Positions 62,751 to 64,000 of a stretch of 64,000 nt of DNA are shown one piece after another; positions within the stretch are counted from its first letter, which is position 1; the number at the start of each line of letters is the position of its first letter. Position numbers and translations under genes: made by a program. The notes beneath the pieces are model-generated. The model saw only the letters and a program-made list of their open reading frames with translations. It was not told the origin of the DNA and did not search any database. Source of the stretch: Aquirufa nivalisilvae (GTDB taxonomy: Bacteria > Bacteroidota > Bacteroidia > Cytophagales > Spirosomataceae); contig NZ_SEWX01000005.1 in the NCBI RefSeq assembly GCF_004307455.1, positions 682,001 through 746,000 of the forward strand, read 5' to 3'.

Positions 62751-63629
62751 ATGAATTCGGACGTAGTCAATTTTTTTTTAGAGCACTTATCCGTGGAGCG
62801 GCGCTGCAGTCCGCACACGATTACCTCCTATGCGACTGATTTAAACCAGTTTAGCCTCTTTCTAAAAGAGCAGCATGACTCCCTCCCATTAACCCAAGTG
62901 TCGTCCAGTCAAATCCGACTTTGGATGGTTTATTTGTCAGAAAATTCCATTGAAAATCGTAGTATTAATCGAAAATTAGCTAGTCTACGTACTTTTTATA
63001 AATTTTTACTGCAAAAAGACCGAATCCAGGAAAATCCCCTTTTACCCATTCGAACCGTTAAAACTAGGAAAAAACTTCCTCAGTTTCTACGAGAAAGTGA
63101 AATGGCCGAAAACCCCAGAATGGATGAAACAAATCAAGACTTCGCTACCATCAGAGATCATTTGATTTTATACTTATTGTATGGAACAGGCATGCGCTTG
63201 GCAGAACTTATTTCACTTCAAAAAAGTCATATTAATCAAGCACAAGGAACATTGCGTGTATTGGGGAAAAGAAATAAAGAAAGAATTATACCCATCCCTT
63301 CATTTCTGCTACAACTCATTCAGCAATATTTGACATTATGCCCATTTGATAGTCCACATTTAATCGTAGACAATAAAGGAAAGCCTGTTTACCCCATGAT
63401 GGTCCAAAGGCTCGTTAAAAAACAGTTGGGAGAGATTAGTACCTTAGAGAAACTTTCTCCTCATGTGCTACGACATACCTATGCCACTCATTTATTGAAC
63501 AATGGAGCTGATTTAAATGCGATTAAGGAGCTTCTTGGGCATGCCAACTTAGCAGCCACTCAAGTGTATACCCATAATTCCATGGAAAAAATCAAGGAAA
63601 TTTACGCACAAGCTCACCCAAAAGCCTAA
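62751..63629 (+). CDS. xerC: tyrosine recombinase XerC/XerD
   Basis: The 292-residue protein resolves chromosome dimers at dif. A GTG lies one codon before the chosen ATG. The N-terminal SAM-like core-binding domain (about 5-90; SPHTITSYATDLNQF) precedes the catalytic domain with GTGMRLAELISL (first Arg), HVLRHTYATHLLNNGADL (His-x-x-Arg) and the nucleophile Tyr in ATQVYTHNS. Length and position next to a ribosomal gene mark a host Xer rather than a mobile-element integrase. XerC and XerD cannot be told apart with confidence here. Confidence 0.9.
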   Translation: MNSDVVNFFLEHLSVERRCSPHTITSYATDLNQFSLFLKEQHDSLPLTQVSSSQIRLWMVYLSENSIENRSINRKLASLRTFYKFLLQKDRIQENPLLPIRTVKTRKKLPQFLRESEMAENPRMDETNQDFATIRDHLILYLLYGTGMRLAELISLQKSHINQAQGTLRVLGKRNKERIIPIPSFLLQLIQQYLTLCPFDSPHLIVDNKGKPVYPMMVQRLVKKQLGEISTLEKLSPHVLRHTYATHLLNNGADLNAIKELLGHANLAATQVYTHNSMEKIKEIYAQAHPKA

Positions 63630-64000
63630 TTAGGCAATATCATAGGGCCTTGTTGATTTATTGGCGAAACGAAAATATCCGACCCAATTCCGACTAGTGC
63701 AAACTGATCGCGCATAGCTTCTGCCACTTGCTGAGCCGTTTCCTCTCCTTTGGATAATGCAAACAAGGACGGTCCAGAACCCGAAATAGAGCAACCTAAA
63801 GCTCCTGCCTGCAAGGCAGCTGCTTTTACTTCCGCAAATTGAGGAATTAAAATGGCTCGAGAAGGCTCAATAATCACATCCACCAAGGAACGACCAATCA
63901 AGGAATAATCAGGCAGCATTAATCCTGCGACTAAACCTGCCACATTTCCCATTTGGGTAATCGTTGTTGATAATGAAATCTCTTTATCTAAAATACCACG
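63626..64000 (-). CDS. thrB: homoserine kinase, C-terminal part (5' end outside window)
   Basis: The frame stays open through the window's right edge, so only the last 124 residues are seen. The GHMP-kinase motif 3 GALGCSISGSGPSLFAL and TTITQMGNVAGLVAGLML identify homoserine kinase, which phosphorylates homoserine for threonine synthesis. Its stop codon overlaps the end of xerC by 4 bases. The remainder of the thr pathway would lie outside. Confidence 0.9.
   Translation of the reverse strand, partial: RGILDKEISLSTTITQMGNVAGLVAGLMLPDYSLIGRSLVDVIIEPSRAILIPQFAEVKAAALQAGALGCSISGSGPSLFALSKGEETAQQVAEAMRDQFALVGIGSDIFVSPINQQGPMILPN

Noticed and set aside
62751..63629. Phage or island integrase near tRNA-Glu
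   Set aside because: The recombinase has host XerC/D features, lies 21 kb from the tRNA, and no direct repeat of the tRNA end flanks it.

Overview
The window reads as chromosomal DNA of an AT-rich Bacteroidota bacterium, most likely of the Cytophagales. Signs are Bacteroidota-type promoters (TTTG, about 19 bases, then TAnnTTTG) and weak ribosome-binding sites. Others are a secreted phosphatase with a type IX secretion-like tail, the long form of PyrF, and the DUF3109 and DUF2721 families. The assignment is inference; there is no rRNA gene to test it.

Layout. 1-7.2 kb: the end of trmB, gapA, dapD, an S1-domain RNA-binding protein and an XRE regulator. Next comes a gene-free stretch (4.3-4.7 kb) with five DnaA boxes, which I read as the likely replication origin, then a MazG-like pyrophosphohydrolase and a two-component pair. 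7.2-19 kb: palindromic intergenic repeats, a TPR protein, gyrA, a secreted phosphatase, a LacI regulator, a WD40/DivIVA-like/folB cluster, a phosphopantetheinyl transferase and a SirB1-like protein. 19-27.8 kb: sugar-nucleotide genes galE, rfbB and rfbA, a five-gene run clpS-recR-SOD-dioxygenase-chromate transporter, a sodium symporter and a YceI protein. 28-36 kb: a large propeller/phosphoesterase, then an accessory region. It holds orphan membrane proteins, a stand-alone FtsH-type (M41-like) protease domain, an attC-like hairpin element, a toxin-antitoxin locus whose toxin carries a stop codon, clustered hairpin repeats and a frameshifted outer-membrane porin gene. 36-64 kb: a Tat-exported oxidoreductase, two tandem membrane-bound AraC-type regulators, tRNA-Glu, glgB, pyrF, rfbC, pyrR-pyrB and a GT9 transferase. 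It continues with an M16 peptidase, hemW, mtgA, an alkyltransferase-like protein, a LysM transglycosylase, two methyltransferases, a membrane protein/winged-helix pair, alkB, rlmB, an SDR, pth, metG, rpsU-xerC and the end of thrB.

How they fit together. Most genes are housekeeping: central metabolism, lysine/peptidoglycan precursors, pyrimidines (pyrF, pyrR, pyrB), dTDP-rhamnose (rfbA, rfbB, rfbC; no rmlD here), cell-wall growth and repair. Variability is concentrated at 30.7-36 kb. The most notable signals are the origin candidate, the attC-like element next to the M41-like gene, the decaying toxin-antitoxin locus with its operator, several families of small palindromic or heptad intergenic repeats, and a DivIVA-domain protein with AT-hook-like motifs.
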